From assembly GCA_035772735.1 (NCBI GenBank), contig JASDFA010000002.1:32818501-32882500 (forward strand): a stretch of DNA of 64,000 nucleotides. The letters are read 5' to 3'. The number at the start of each line of letters is the position of its first letter. Positions within the stretch are counted from its first letter, which is position 1. The position numbers were made by a program, and so were the translations under genes. The notes beneath the pieces were generated by a model, which worked only from the letters and a program-made list of their open reading frames with translations, had not been told where the DNA came from and made no database searches. This document shows positions 22,559-32,450 of this stretch, piece after piece. The stretch is from Datura wrightii. Taxonomy: Eukaryota > Streptophyta > Magnoliopsida > Solanales > Solanaceae.

Positions 22559-24166
22559 TGATAACTCTCAAACCACACTTCCAACTGAAGCATGAAGTAG
22601 ATGTTGTCAATAAAGAACCCAACTTAGAGGTTAGGGTCGATCCCGCAGGCAATATGGAAGATCTAGATTACAGCCGGTAGATAAACTCATATGGTAATTA
22701 CTTCACAATGGGGGGATTCTAATAAGAATTAAATAGAAATAAACAGCAGTCAAGAATATATTTGTGAATCAATAATTAAAGGATAATTAGGGTTTGTGTT
22801 CCCCATGGGTTCATAACAGCTTTGGGTATACACTCGTGATCTTTACCAATACTTACTTACAAAACTGATAACTTAGGTTCATTAAATGATCGACTAATTC
22901 GTATTGAATAAGTATCCTCAATTACTCGACCAAGTCTCATGAGTTTTACAAACTAACCGTTATCACTAAGTATCAGATATAACTTTGCTGTGACCACAAC
23001 TCAAGTTAATATAATGTCATCAAGATCAAGGCTCTATTGTAATTCTCTTTTCCTAATCTCTACCTCTTCGACCAAAGCAAGTAAAGAATTCAGGAACTTC
23101 CTAGTGTTGCGCACTGCTAAGAATCATTAAATATGAAGAGACTACAATATAAGTAATTAGTATTGGTTTAGACTCACTTTGTGCAACCCTAACTTGTTAA
23201 TCCACTATGGTTTCCAAAACCCTAGATATGGAGGTTTTAGCCTCTCATAGTTGCAAGGTTATGAATTGTATTCATGATTGAAAACATAAAAGAATACTTA
23301 CAAAGATCATTGAGAAAAATAATTTCTTTAATTAATCCACGAAATCTTGAATAACAAGTAGCGAGAACAATATGGATTCAAGAAAAGGTTGATCACAAGG
23401 TTGAACCAACTTAATTCTCTCTTTCAATGATATAAAAATTTCTTAGTACAGTGTTTTCCTACTAAAATTAAGTCTATATGTCGTCCTATATGAAAAATAA
23501 AACATAAAAAGTATTTATAAATATACAAGAATCCTTTTCCTAAACTAATAGGACTACTTTCCATATCTGTAGCCGACCTCATCATGGGTCCACGTACGAC
23601 TCGTAGGGGCTTCTCATGGACCGTGGCATTGACTCGTGGCTTGGAGTGTTGGCTGAATTTTGGATAAGTATTGGGCCATGGTATGATTAGTATCAACATC
23701 CCACGACTCATACATTGCCCCCGTGGCTTGATTCAGAACTTCACCACGATCGGTATGGTACGACTCGTACCTTCATCTCACAGATCATAGGGTACTCTCG
23801 TACTGCGAATCCTCCTGTGGAATTCTTATGGATTTCATCACGACTGGCTTACCACGACTAGTACCATCATGGTATGATCCGTGACAAGTCTCATGGGATC
23901 AGTCTTCCAGGTTAAGCTTTCAGCTTCTTATCAAGACCCTCAGTAAGACTCGTAGGACCCTCCTACGGATCGTGCTGTGGACTGCACTTTTTTCCCTTTT
24001 TTGCCCTTTTTTGCACACTTTTAGCTTCCTTTTGCAATTTATTGTTCCAACGACCATTTATCCTAATATCGAAGGAAATGTGCCTCATATCCACATAAAT
24101 ACACGTAAGTCCATGCTATTTTCTTAATTTTGAGCGTCAATAGTGCTATAAATCCATAGCACATCA
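22559..24166 (-). repeat. 3' LTR of E6
   Basis: 1608 bp. It starts (minus) TGATGTGCTAT with hairpin GTGCTAT-GGATTT-ATAGCAC (24162-24143). Repeated GGTACGACTCGTACC-like palindromes span about 23580-23960, upstream of a TATTTATAAATAC TATA region at 23510-23522. Confidence 0.9.
23511..23519 (-). promoter_or_regulatory. TATA-like box of the E6 3' LTR
   Basis: TATAAATAC on the minus strand, downstream of the palindrome cluster. The same box is kept at 42333-42341 in the other LTR as TATAAATAC. Confidence 0.55.
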
Positions 24167-24197
24167 ACACCCTCAACTTAAGACTTTTGTGTGTCCT
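24167..24197 (-). promoter_or_regulatory. Terminal AGGA loop plus polypurine tract (E6)
   Basis: Minus strand: AGGA loop at 24197-24194 between TTTTCCTG and CACACAAAA arms (imperfect), then TTAAGTTGAGGGTGT abutting the LTR. Confidence 0.55.
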
Positions 24198-25666
24198 CAG
24201 GAAAAGAAAAAAATAAAACCTAAACACGACGCTCAACTAGATAATAAACTTAAGATACTATAGCCAAAACACAAACAAATATGTGAACTCTATATACAAC
24301 TCTATTGACCCTTCCTCCAGAAATATCATTAGCTAATGTATTGAAAGAAACATCAAAACGTTATATTCAGGGATCAAGACATGTCGTCTAGCTATCAACA
24401 AGCAATCAAGTCATCACCTATGTATTTCACACAGACCAATGGTAAAAACAAACATAATTTATGTACCCTCACACAGAATGAAGTCCCCACTTTAGTATGA
24501 AGTATCAAATGAAACATGGGACTAGGCAAATGAAGCACTCACTCTCTCAAAAAACTGCAAGTATTATGCCTCAGATACCATAGGCTTACCCTTATTTTCT
24601 CTGCTTTGGTTTGTCAGATTGTCAAATTGTGATCACTGTAAGACTTGATATGGCTTGTAATGTAGGCTTAGGGCTGGACATGATAAAGATGGAAGATTTT
24701 ATGAGTGACTATTCCTTCCTTGGCACCACATCCATTGGCTACACCATTCTCTTATTTCACCCTTCATTCTCTGTGTCTTCTTTTATTCCCTTTTTTCTCC
24801 ATTTTAAGAATATTTACATGGTTAAGGTGATTTTTCACATTTTTCAACAATCTCAAGCTATTTTGAATTTTTCTTTTTTTTCTCAATATTCTCAAATTTT
24901 CAGCTTTTTACTTTTTCACCTCACCACACCTTTTTTCACCATTTTTTTTCTTTTCTCTTTCTTCTCTTTCCTTTTATCCCGCTCCCACCATTTATGAACC
25001 CCTACACTAGCCACCCTCAACTTAAGCATTTTGCTTATGTTGAAGTTCACAATATCCAAGGAAGGACCAGGGCCAAACAAGTTCATTATAAACAAATGGG
25101 TACGGTTAACAGGTAAATCAAAGAAGTATTGTCTATTAAGGCTCAAACTTGGGATCAATGGATTCATGAAACTTTGGTAGGGCAATATAGGCTAAAAGTG
25201 AGCTATAAAAAAAATGGCCTGCGATCATCTCCTAACCAACCATCCTTAACCTATGCAGAGACCAACCAGACAAGTTTTAGATCTTCAACATACCACAATA
25301 AAACTAAGACCTCACTCACACATGGTACATGAACTATTTTTACTTTACCTGTCTGGTTCATACATGGCTTAACAAGACTAGCACTATTAATAACTAAATG
25401 ACATAAAAAGATCCACAGAAATCATGCATTGTTGTAACAAATACACAACAAAACTTTTTAAGCAGGGTCAATTTTTTCAAAAACAACAAACTTAGTGCAT
25501 ATCCAATGGCTGAGTATTCCTAAGTTACTTTCTAATAAAAAAAATCACGACTAAAAAAAACTAAAATCCTAATACATGCCGGTTCTACTAGTTAGAATCC
25601 TTGAGAAAAAAGAAATACGGCAAGAAAAACCCTCAGATGAACAAAAATATCCCAAAAATACAAGTA
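24198..25666 (-). other. Long 3' noncoding region of E6
   Basis: No gene. A pyrimidine-rich stretch (24730-24990) makes spurious open frames. A small hairpin (TAAGC-AAAAT-GCTTA, minus, near 25026-25040) is followed by GTTGAGGGTGG, parallel to E1 2911-2935. Confidence 0.55.
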
Positions 25667-25704
25667 CACCCCCCCTTTTAAAAAATAAGCTTCGTCCTCG
25701 AAGC
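25667..25704 (-). promoter_or_regulatory. Internal AGGA-loop hairpin plus polypurine tract after ORF2 (E6)
   Basis: Minus strand: a perfect 6-bp stem GCTTCG-AGGA-CGAAGC (25704-25689), then TTAAAAGGGGGGGTG (25681-25667). It lies about 75 nt after the ORF2 stop, the same place as in E5, E7 and E9. Confidence 0.75.
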
Positions 25705-25771
25705 ATAAAATATACGCATGTAGGGAGAAGGACATACCATAAAATATACGCATGTAGGGAGAAGGACATAC
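25704..25771. repeat. 34-bp perfect tandem duplication
   Basis: Units 25704-25737 and 25738-25771 are identical. The duplication lies between the ORF2 stop and the internal hairpin of E6, and increases their spacing. Confidence 0.95.
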
Positions 25772-25777
25772 CTGTGG

Positions 25778-27343
25778 TTACTTAGACTTCACCTTTGTCA
25801 TTTTGCGAAGGTGGTACCCTTGCGGTAGAGTGGTGCTACCAGTGGCCGGCACACTCAATGGTCTAACAATGGGGGGAGTGGTCCCCTCCTCAGTGGATAT
25901 AGCTGCTTGAACAACCTCTGTGGTCACTGGGGCCAAATGTGGCTCACTCGAAGGGTCATGGCCACTAGAAAGCTCGGGCTGAGCTGTGGTGGAGCTTCCC
26001 GCTCCTCTAACTCTCTCATGAAGCTCCGTCATATGCTCCTCATGAGCCCGCATACTCTCCACTCTAGCCCTCTAGCGCTCTTTCTTCTCCTTCTTTCTCT
26101 TTTTTCTCAAATCTCCTCACTAGTATCTTCAACAACTCTCTTCTTGCCTTTATCACCAGTTGCAGTTGGCCCCCAGTAGGCTGCCAAATCAATATCCTCA
26201 TCAAGCTCTGCATCTAGGTCCGGAAGAGTGAGAGCTACTATAACAGTTGGTTTTCGTAAAGATATCTCTGCCACTTGACTCTGAAGAGCCCCCAGCTCTG
26301 AACGGAGACTGCTGGTGTCAGACTGCTCTGCCATCCTCCTGTTAAATCTGCTCTCAAAACTATCCAGGTGGGCATGAAGAGCCTGAGCTACTGCATCTAT
26401 CTCGGATTTGACCCATGGCTTTACATTCTCCATCATTACCTGAATTTTTCACTCGTTCATGGTCAATCTCTTTGTTAGCTTCTGGAGGAAATCCTGGGGT
26501 ACCAAGATGTACCCTGCTGGTGTTTGAGTCTGGTACACTGGGAAGCGGTGTAGCGGAGGTGCTGGGAGATGCCTCTGAATGACCGGCATTTGTAACTGGT
26601 GTCTTGCTCTGCTCCTGAGTACTGGGGACATTCACCTGTACGTCCCCTGCTTGCTAAGCTGCTAGGGTAGCTATAGGCATCCTGGATCTACTTACCAGGT
26701 TCATCTCATCCGGGATAAGGCCTATGTCTGCAATTCTTTAGCCTCTAATCAATATCTCATCACCCCGCTGAACTCTCGCCTCCCTGCACAAACTGTATAC
26801 AAGGCTCGGAAATGGGATAGTAGTGCTTACTTCCACTGTCCTGTCTCGTATATCTGTAGTTATGATCCTCGAGATGTTAAGAGGATAGAGAGACATGAGG
26901 CATGCCACCAAAGCCGCTCTGTCAGCACTCAACGTGTTGTCATTGACTGTGGGTGCTAATCGATATCTCACCAGTGTCCAACAGGCCTTTGCTATGAAGT
27001 TCAGCAAATTCTTTGTCACCTACTTGCCACCTGTAACACACTCGGCCATGTCCTTGTTCTCAGCTATCACCTCTGCTAGCCATTGTAGCTGCCTCTATCG
27101 CTCACCCCTACTCAGACTCCTGAGTTGCTTCATTGCCTCCACCATGTAATCATACTTTGGTGTTATCCTAGATGGTTTGAACTGAGGTCCATACAACATC
27201 CGTGCAATAGTATGATCGGATACATCTAATACTCTCCCTCGGACTAGAACACTCTCCAAGCATGGTTGATTCTTTATCTTTTGCCCCTTCTTTGCTTTCT
27301 CCTCCATTGTGGCCAGGTAGTTGGCGTAGAACTCCTTAATGAT
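25778..27343 (-). pseudogene. ORF2 of E6, part after the E7 insertion
   Basis: This continues the frame interrupted by E7. EFYANYLATMEEKAKKG leads into LDVSDHTIARMLYGP (compare DISEKTIAQLLYGP in E1), then VRYRLAPTVNDNTLSADRAALVA, TTIPFPSLVYSLC and a Ser/Thr/Pro-rich region. The C-terminal part holds a helical segment (HAHLDSFESRFNRRMAEQ, about 26370) and an acidic region. Stops occur after VTGGK, after ILIRG and elsewhere, and a frame change lies near 26430. It ends at TAG 25782-25784 or nearby. Confidence 0.75.
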
Positions 27344-28764
27344 TGATCTTGGGCAAATTTATATGCCCAAGTGATACTTAAATGTGGAATTTTAGCCTTA
27401 TTTATCTATCAATGTGTATACATTCTCATGTAATTGGTAATAAAATGTGAATTTATACTAACCAACATGATAAGCATTGTTTTGCAGGTAAAATGTAATT
27501 TTGGGAAGCTTAAATGCATGTTGGAAGAGATCGGGGTTGGACTCAGACGTGAGCAAGGGACAAGGCATTGGAAAGCACAAAATAAAGGGGCTCCGCGATG
27601 GAGCCGTGTCACGCTGCCATCGCGGAGGCCTTCTGCCTGGATAGGAATTTTCAGCCAATTTCCAGTGAGGGTTCGCGATGGGTCCGTGGCACGGTGGCCT
27701 GGCTCCGCGTTGCACGCTATGCCACGTTGGGCCTTATTTTCTGGACCCCCAGTTCCAGTGAAGGTCCGCGTCGGTAGCGTGTCACGGAGGTAGTGCTCCA
27801 CGATGCACTCCGTGACACGTTGCTTGTTATTCCGGGAAAAATTCTCACTAGTATAAATAGAACACTTAGGTTCATTTTTCAATATTCTGACTTGGTGGAG
27901 CAAGAACGTGGGTTACAGGAAGTTGAGGGGACGAAATTATCAGGGTTTTTCTCTCTTTCCTTCTCCTTGAATTCAATTGCTTTTATGTTTAACACTCATT
28001 TAACGATGTTTAATCCACAAATGAGTGGCTAATTCATCTTCTTGCTGAGGTTAAGAACAATTGTATTGAAATGTGATTGTTGATTAAATTGGTTTTTCAT
28101 CTTTTTTTCCATGGTTGTTCTATTGATTCTTGTTCTTACTGCATTAATGTGTGGCCTACGTTAATGTATATCTAAAAAGTCCGGTTTCACTCGAGAGAGC
28201 AAGAAATTGGAAAGTTGTGAATTAATAGGATATGATCTTTTCTTAGTTTGGGAAAATTGAGAATTGATTTACCTTCAGGATAGAAATATACCTGAAAGTC
28301 GTATTAGTCAATTTAGGAACCTGGTTTGTATGGCTAGAATATGAATTGCATTTAATCACAGAAATGTAGGTGGATGGTTCATGATTCTTAAGTGGGGTTA
28401 AATACGAGAGTTTTAATCTCTTGGCATTAGTTCTTGACTAGCAACCGGAGGAAAAGACTAACCAAATTATGTCGATAACTAATTTCATTACATGTTCGTT
28501 TAACCTCAGCATGCTCTCATTCATAGTTCAGACTCACATTAGATAGTTGTTTTAGATTTAGCATAAAAATTATAAATCAAAATATCAAACTTTTGGTTAC
28601 GCTGTTGTCTGCATTTTTAGAATTAAAATATAGTACACTTGAGCAGATTGCACTTCATCACAGTCCCTGTGGGATCGATACTTGACTTACTTAAGCCACT
28701 TTACTACTTGTTCGACCACGTGCACTTGCGTGTAGTTATATACCCATATAACGCGAGACGAACA
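27344..28764 (+). repeat. 5' LTR of E7
   Basis: 1421 bp, TGATCTTGGGCA to GACGAACA. An 8-bp hairpin opens it (CTTGGGCA 27348-27355 with TGCCCAAG 27364-27371). Three GC-rich repeat units lie at about 27590-27825. TATAAATAG is at 27852-27860, and the U5-like motif GTGGGATCGATAC is near 28670. Confidence 0.95.
27852..27860 (+). promoter_or_regulatory. TATA box of the E7 5' LTR
   Basis: TATAAATAG, downstream of the three GC-rich units; the likely driver of the genomic transcript. Confidence 0.7.
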
Positions 28765-28770
28765 AGTTTT

Positions 28771-28788
28771 TGGCGCCGTTGCCGGGGA
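28771..28788 (+). other. Primer binding site of E7 (tRNA-Asp)
   Basis: TGGCGCCGTTGCCGGGGA, complementary to the 3' end of plant tRNA-Asp(GTC), six bases after the LTR. This primer choice is typical of Athila/Tat-type elements. Confidence 0.9.
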
Positions 28789-29010
28789 CTGGCAATTGGT
28801 GAATTTGTCTTAAGTGTTAATTTACTGTATTTTTTTATTCTCTTAGTGTTGACAACTTGGTCTTAGCCTGTATTTTGCAGATTTAATCTCTATTAAACAC
28901 TGGCAATCCCACATGCTAATAATGTCACATCTAGCATCCGCAAACTTGAGCCAGGAGGGAGGTTCGAACTTAAGCAGAATATGGTGCAATTGTGGCACAC
29001 TAGCGGTTAG

Positions 29011-30080
29011 TTTACAGGTCTCCCTCATGAAGATCCACAACAGCATCTCCAAAATTTTTTGGAGATAAGTGACACTTACATCCCCGCTGGAGTGTCATCA
29101 GATTATGTCCGGCTTACATTGTTCCCATTTTCACTATTGGGAGAAGCCAAGAGGTGGTTGAAAGCTGAGCCACTGAATTCTATTTGTACGTGGGATGATC
29201 TTGTGAGGAAATTCTTGATATGGTTTTTTCCCTCCGGTAAAACAGCAAGACTTAGAAGTCAAATTCTAAGTTTCAAACAGAGGGAGGGAGAGAATTTATA
29301 TCAAGCTTGGGAGAGATTCAAGTCCATGTTGCGGGATTGTCCTCATCATCATCAATCCAATGATGTGTTGGTGCACACATTTATAGAGGGTTTGGAACCC
29401 CATACAAAAATATTGATAGACTCAGCAGCTGGGGGACAAGCGCTGGAGAAAACTTATGAGGAGCTGTATACCTTGTTGAACCGTATTTCGCAGGGCAATC
29501 CGGAATGGAATGCTGATTCGTCAAGAGGCGGAACAAGGAAAGAAGCAGGAGTTCTAGAAGTGGATGGGTTTACAGCTATTGCTGCACAGATAGCTGCTTT
29601 ACAGAATCAACTCAACACCCACTTCAGTAACATGACAATAAACCAGCCTCAAGCTCCAGTTAATGCAGTGCAGCAGATTTGGTGTGAAGTGTGCGTAAGC
29701 AGTGAGCACTCAACTGAGTGTTGTGGAGCAAATCCTGACTCGGTAAACTTTGTGGGAAATGTACAAAGGAACAACCACCAACAGTATGGCAACAACTGCA
29801 ATTCCAATTGGAGGAATCACCCGAATTTCTCCTGGGGTAGCAACAACCATCAGGGGCAAAGTTCGGGTCAGGGTGTGCAAAGGAACCAAGGAGGGCAGCA
29901 GAATTATCAAGCACAATTCAGAAACAACAATGCACCTCCTCCACCACCATCACCCAACATTGAGGAGATGTTCAAGACCATGATAGCTAACCAAGCTCAA
30001 TTGCAGGCTGACTATGTGAAATTGGCAGCCGAAGTGAAAAACAACCAGTTAGCTACCAAGGCACTTGAATATCAATTGGG
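29011..30080 (+). pseudogene. gag of E7, start codon deleted
   Basis: The frame is open from a TAG at 29008-29010. It holds the retrotransposon Gag core: LLGEAKRWLKAEPLNS, the LVRKFLIWFFPSGKTARLRS block, FKQREGENLYQAWERFKSML, then a HTFIEGLEP block. A zinc-knuckle-like CEVCVSSEHSTECC follows, then an Asn/Gln/Gly-rich basic segment and a helical tail. Gag would build the virus-like particle and bind element RNA. Compared with E11, 189 bp including the likely start are missing upstream, and AAA has become TAG at 29008. A single G lost in the run at 30078-30080 throws the frame out of register with the protease part. Confidence 0.85.
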
Positions 30081-31109
30081 CAATTTGCTGGAGCCCAAAA
30101 CACCAGGCCTAGAGGAGGAATTCCGAGCGACACAGATCCCAATCCCAAGCAGGTGAATGCAGTGACCACAAGGAGTGGTTTGCAGCAGAAAGAGGTGGAA
30201 CCAGAAAGACCACCTCAACAATCGGGAGCAGCAGAAGTCGAGAGGGAGCAAAGTATTGAGAGGGGGAAGACTAAGGAAGCTGAATCAGAAAGACCACCAC
30301 CCCCGTTCCCTCAACGATTAAAGAAACACAAGGAGGAGGCGTGTTTCAACAAATTCATGGAGGTGCTGAAACAGGAACATATTAACTTACCTCTTGTTGA
30401 TGTTTTGCAGGGAGTGCCGAAATATTCCAAGTATATAAAGGACATCGTGGCAAACAAAAGTCGATTGACTGAGTATGCTACGGTGGCTCTAATGGAGGAG
30501 TGCACTTCCCGGATTCAAAAACGACTGCCCACAAAGCTCAAAGACCCTGGGAGCTTTACTATACAGATTACTATTGGGCAGAGTATCCGAGCTCATGGAT
30601 TGTGTGATTTGGGAGCGAGCATTAATTTGATGCCGTTATCGGTATTCAAAAAGCTGGGTCTAGGGAGTCTTAGACCCACAACAGTAATCTTGCAATTGGC
30701 GGATCGGTCCTTATCCAGACCTGATGGCATTGTGGAGGACGTTCTGGTGCAAGTTGGCTCCCTGATTTTCCCGGTAGATTTTGTCGTGCTGGATTTTGAA
30801 CCAGACGCGGAAGTCCCATTTATTTTGGGACGTCCTTTCTTGGCGACCAGGAAAGCACTCATTGACGTAGCTTCGAGGCAGCTAACAATGCGAGCACACG
30901 ACAAGGTGGAGGTGTTCGATGTGTACAAGGCACCCAAGCTCCCGATGGTGCACGAAGAACTCTCGGTGGTCAATGTGATTGATCAAGGCGATGATGAGCA
31001 GAGGAAGGATTCACGAGAGTTATTGGGAAAACCACCGGAACGGTGTAAGCACTACTGGGGGGAGGATGGTGATCGAGAGAAATCATCCATCACCCTAGAG
31101 GACAACTGA
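30081..31109 (+). pseudogene. Aspartic protease part of gag-pro (E7)
   Basis: The frame reads AQNTRPRGGIPSDT, then VNAVTTRSG, a block seen near gag-protease joints of Athila-like elements. A proline-rich PPPPFPQRLKKHKEE linker follows, then NLPLVDVLQGVPKYSKYIKD. The retropepsin core is LCDLGASINLMPLSVFKKLGL, with the likely catalytic Asp in DLG (near 30606) instead of D[ST]G. ILGRPFLAT, conserved in the family, lies near 30825. The ORF ends at TGA 31107-31109. Apart from the 1-nt loss at its upstream edge this segment is intact and is the best protease copy in the window. The two-hairpin motif begins 10 nt after the stop. Confidence 0.85.
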
Positions 31110-31118
31110 GCTTAACGA

Positions 31119-31166
31119 CGTCGAGCCGCGACGGTAAACCAGGTGCTGCACGGGAGGCAACCCGTG
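31119..31166 (+). ncRNA. Two-hairpin RNA motif after the protease stop (E7)
   Basis: Hairpin 1 is CGTCG-AGCCG-CGACG (31119-31133). Hairpin 2 is CACGGG-AGGCAA-CCCGTG (31149-31166). The other families have CTTGGG-AGGCAA-CCCAAG, so two base pairs of hairpin 2 have changed on both sides at once. Confidence 0.8.
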
Positions 31167-31394
31167 AAAAATTTTTCTCTTTGTAAAGTGTGAATAGATT
31201 TTTCTTTTTCTTTTTCTTGATAACAACAAAATTTTTAGTTTTTGTTTTTGTTTTTATTTTTATTTAGAGTGAAACCTATAATTCTAACCAATTTCGTGTA
31301 GTGAGATGAATTTCAGGTCAAACGGAGGAAAATATGCACGGAATCGCAAAGGAAAATTCGAGGTATGAAAATTCATAAAAAGTGGCAAAACAGT

Positions 31395-31620
31395 GAGCTA
31401 GGGCGATAGCTCCGTGTCACGGAGGAGGACCTCCGCGTTACCCTCCGTGACACGTTGAGGTATAATTCAGAATTTTTAAAAAAAATTCCAGAACAGGCTC
31501 GAGACAGCTCCGTGTCACGGAGGCAGTGCACCGCGATGCACTCCGTGACACGTTGCCGTGTATATCGCGATGGGTCACTCCGGGTCGCCGGGTGACCCGC
31601 GTGATTTTTCCACTTTTAAA
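31395..31620 (+). promoter_or_regulatory. Promoter-like region upstream of ORF2 (E7)
   Basis: Two units of the GC-rich palindromic repeat otherwise found only in this family's U3 (CTCCGTGTCACGGAG at about 31410 and 31508, ACTCCGTGACACGTTG to about 31555) are followed by the TATA-like TTTTAAA at 31614-31620. A pyrimidine-rich leader starts after it. I infer a separate promoter for ORF2. Confidence 0.55.
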
Positions 31621-31753
31621 CCCCGAATCCCCCTCACTTTTCCTTATTTTTCACACACTCTGCGACCAAACTCCCTAAAACCCATCCCCCTTCAACGTGA
31701 CACGGAATAGGCCAAGAAAATCATTGAGTTTTCTTCAATTCTTCAACTTCAAG

Positions 31754-32445
31754 GTATGTTCTTCGATTCCATCTCATTTCTTGTCGATTTTCTTCGATAT
31801 TGAGCATGTGAGGTGAGCTAAGTCTGCCCTAAGTAGAAATTAATCATGAATTCAATTGAATTGTTGTTGATGAATATTCAAAATATTGTTATGATTGCTT
31901 GAACTCGTTAATTACATAATTTAATCGAATTTTCTTGATATCATCATTTCTAGGGCTTGTTTTTGAATTTGAAGTGGAAAAATGTAGTGAACTTGTGAAA
32001 TTCATGCCGCGATGTACATGTTGAGTGAGATGAGTCGATGTGCTAGTTGTTATCATGTAAAAGACCGACGGATTCTCGGGTTAGGGGAATATTGAAATTT
32101 GCAAGAATTGGGTTTGTTGTATAGGTTCGTGTAGATAAATTCTTGTTGTTCTCGTTTCTTTGTTTTTTTTCCTTGCTAAGTGCGATGGATTAAAAGGTTA
32201 TCGATGGTAATGATTGTGGTTAGCTGTACAAAGTTTGAGTAGTACATAGTATATATACCATCGAATTCTTCGTATGCACTAAGCTTGTTTGTATAGTTGG
32301 TTGTTTATTTGTCCAAATAAGCATGATCTTCCCGGTATGTTGTAACTGTAGCTAAAGACTAAGTGTGGGGTAGCCTAGCTTAACCCGACCTTAGTTGAAG
32401 TAATATTCATTGGCTTAACATTGATCTTGTCCACTTGGTTGACAG
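31754..32445 (+). other. Predicted leader intron of ORF2 (E7)
   Basis: The donor is CAAG then GTATGT at 31754; the acceptor is TTGGTTGACAG, AG at 32444-32445. Intron length is 692 bp, with AT-rich content and no ORF. The ATG of ORF2 follows the acceptor by 5 nt. An exact copy of the 12-nt polypurine core AAGTGTGGGGTA lies inside it at 32361-32372. Confidence 0.6.
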
Positions 32446-32450
32446 GTAAA

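Noticed and set aside
24611..24997. 128-codon plus-strand frame rich in Phe/Ser/Leu
   Set aside because: Translation of a pyrimidine-rich tract antisense to E6. The membrane-like look comes from composition.
28741..28790. tRNA gene
   Set aside because: The tRNA-Asp match is only the 18-nt primer binding site next to the LTR; no cloverleaf. The same applies at 41354, 46700 and 63227.
30060..30160. Programmed -1 frameshift between gag and protease in E7
   Set aside because: The reading frames part at a G run (30078-30080) where one lost G explains everything, and no in-phase slippery heptamer is present.
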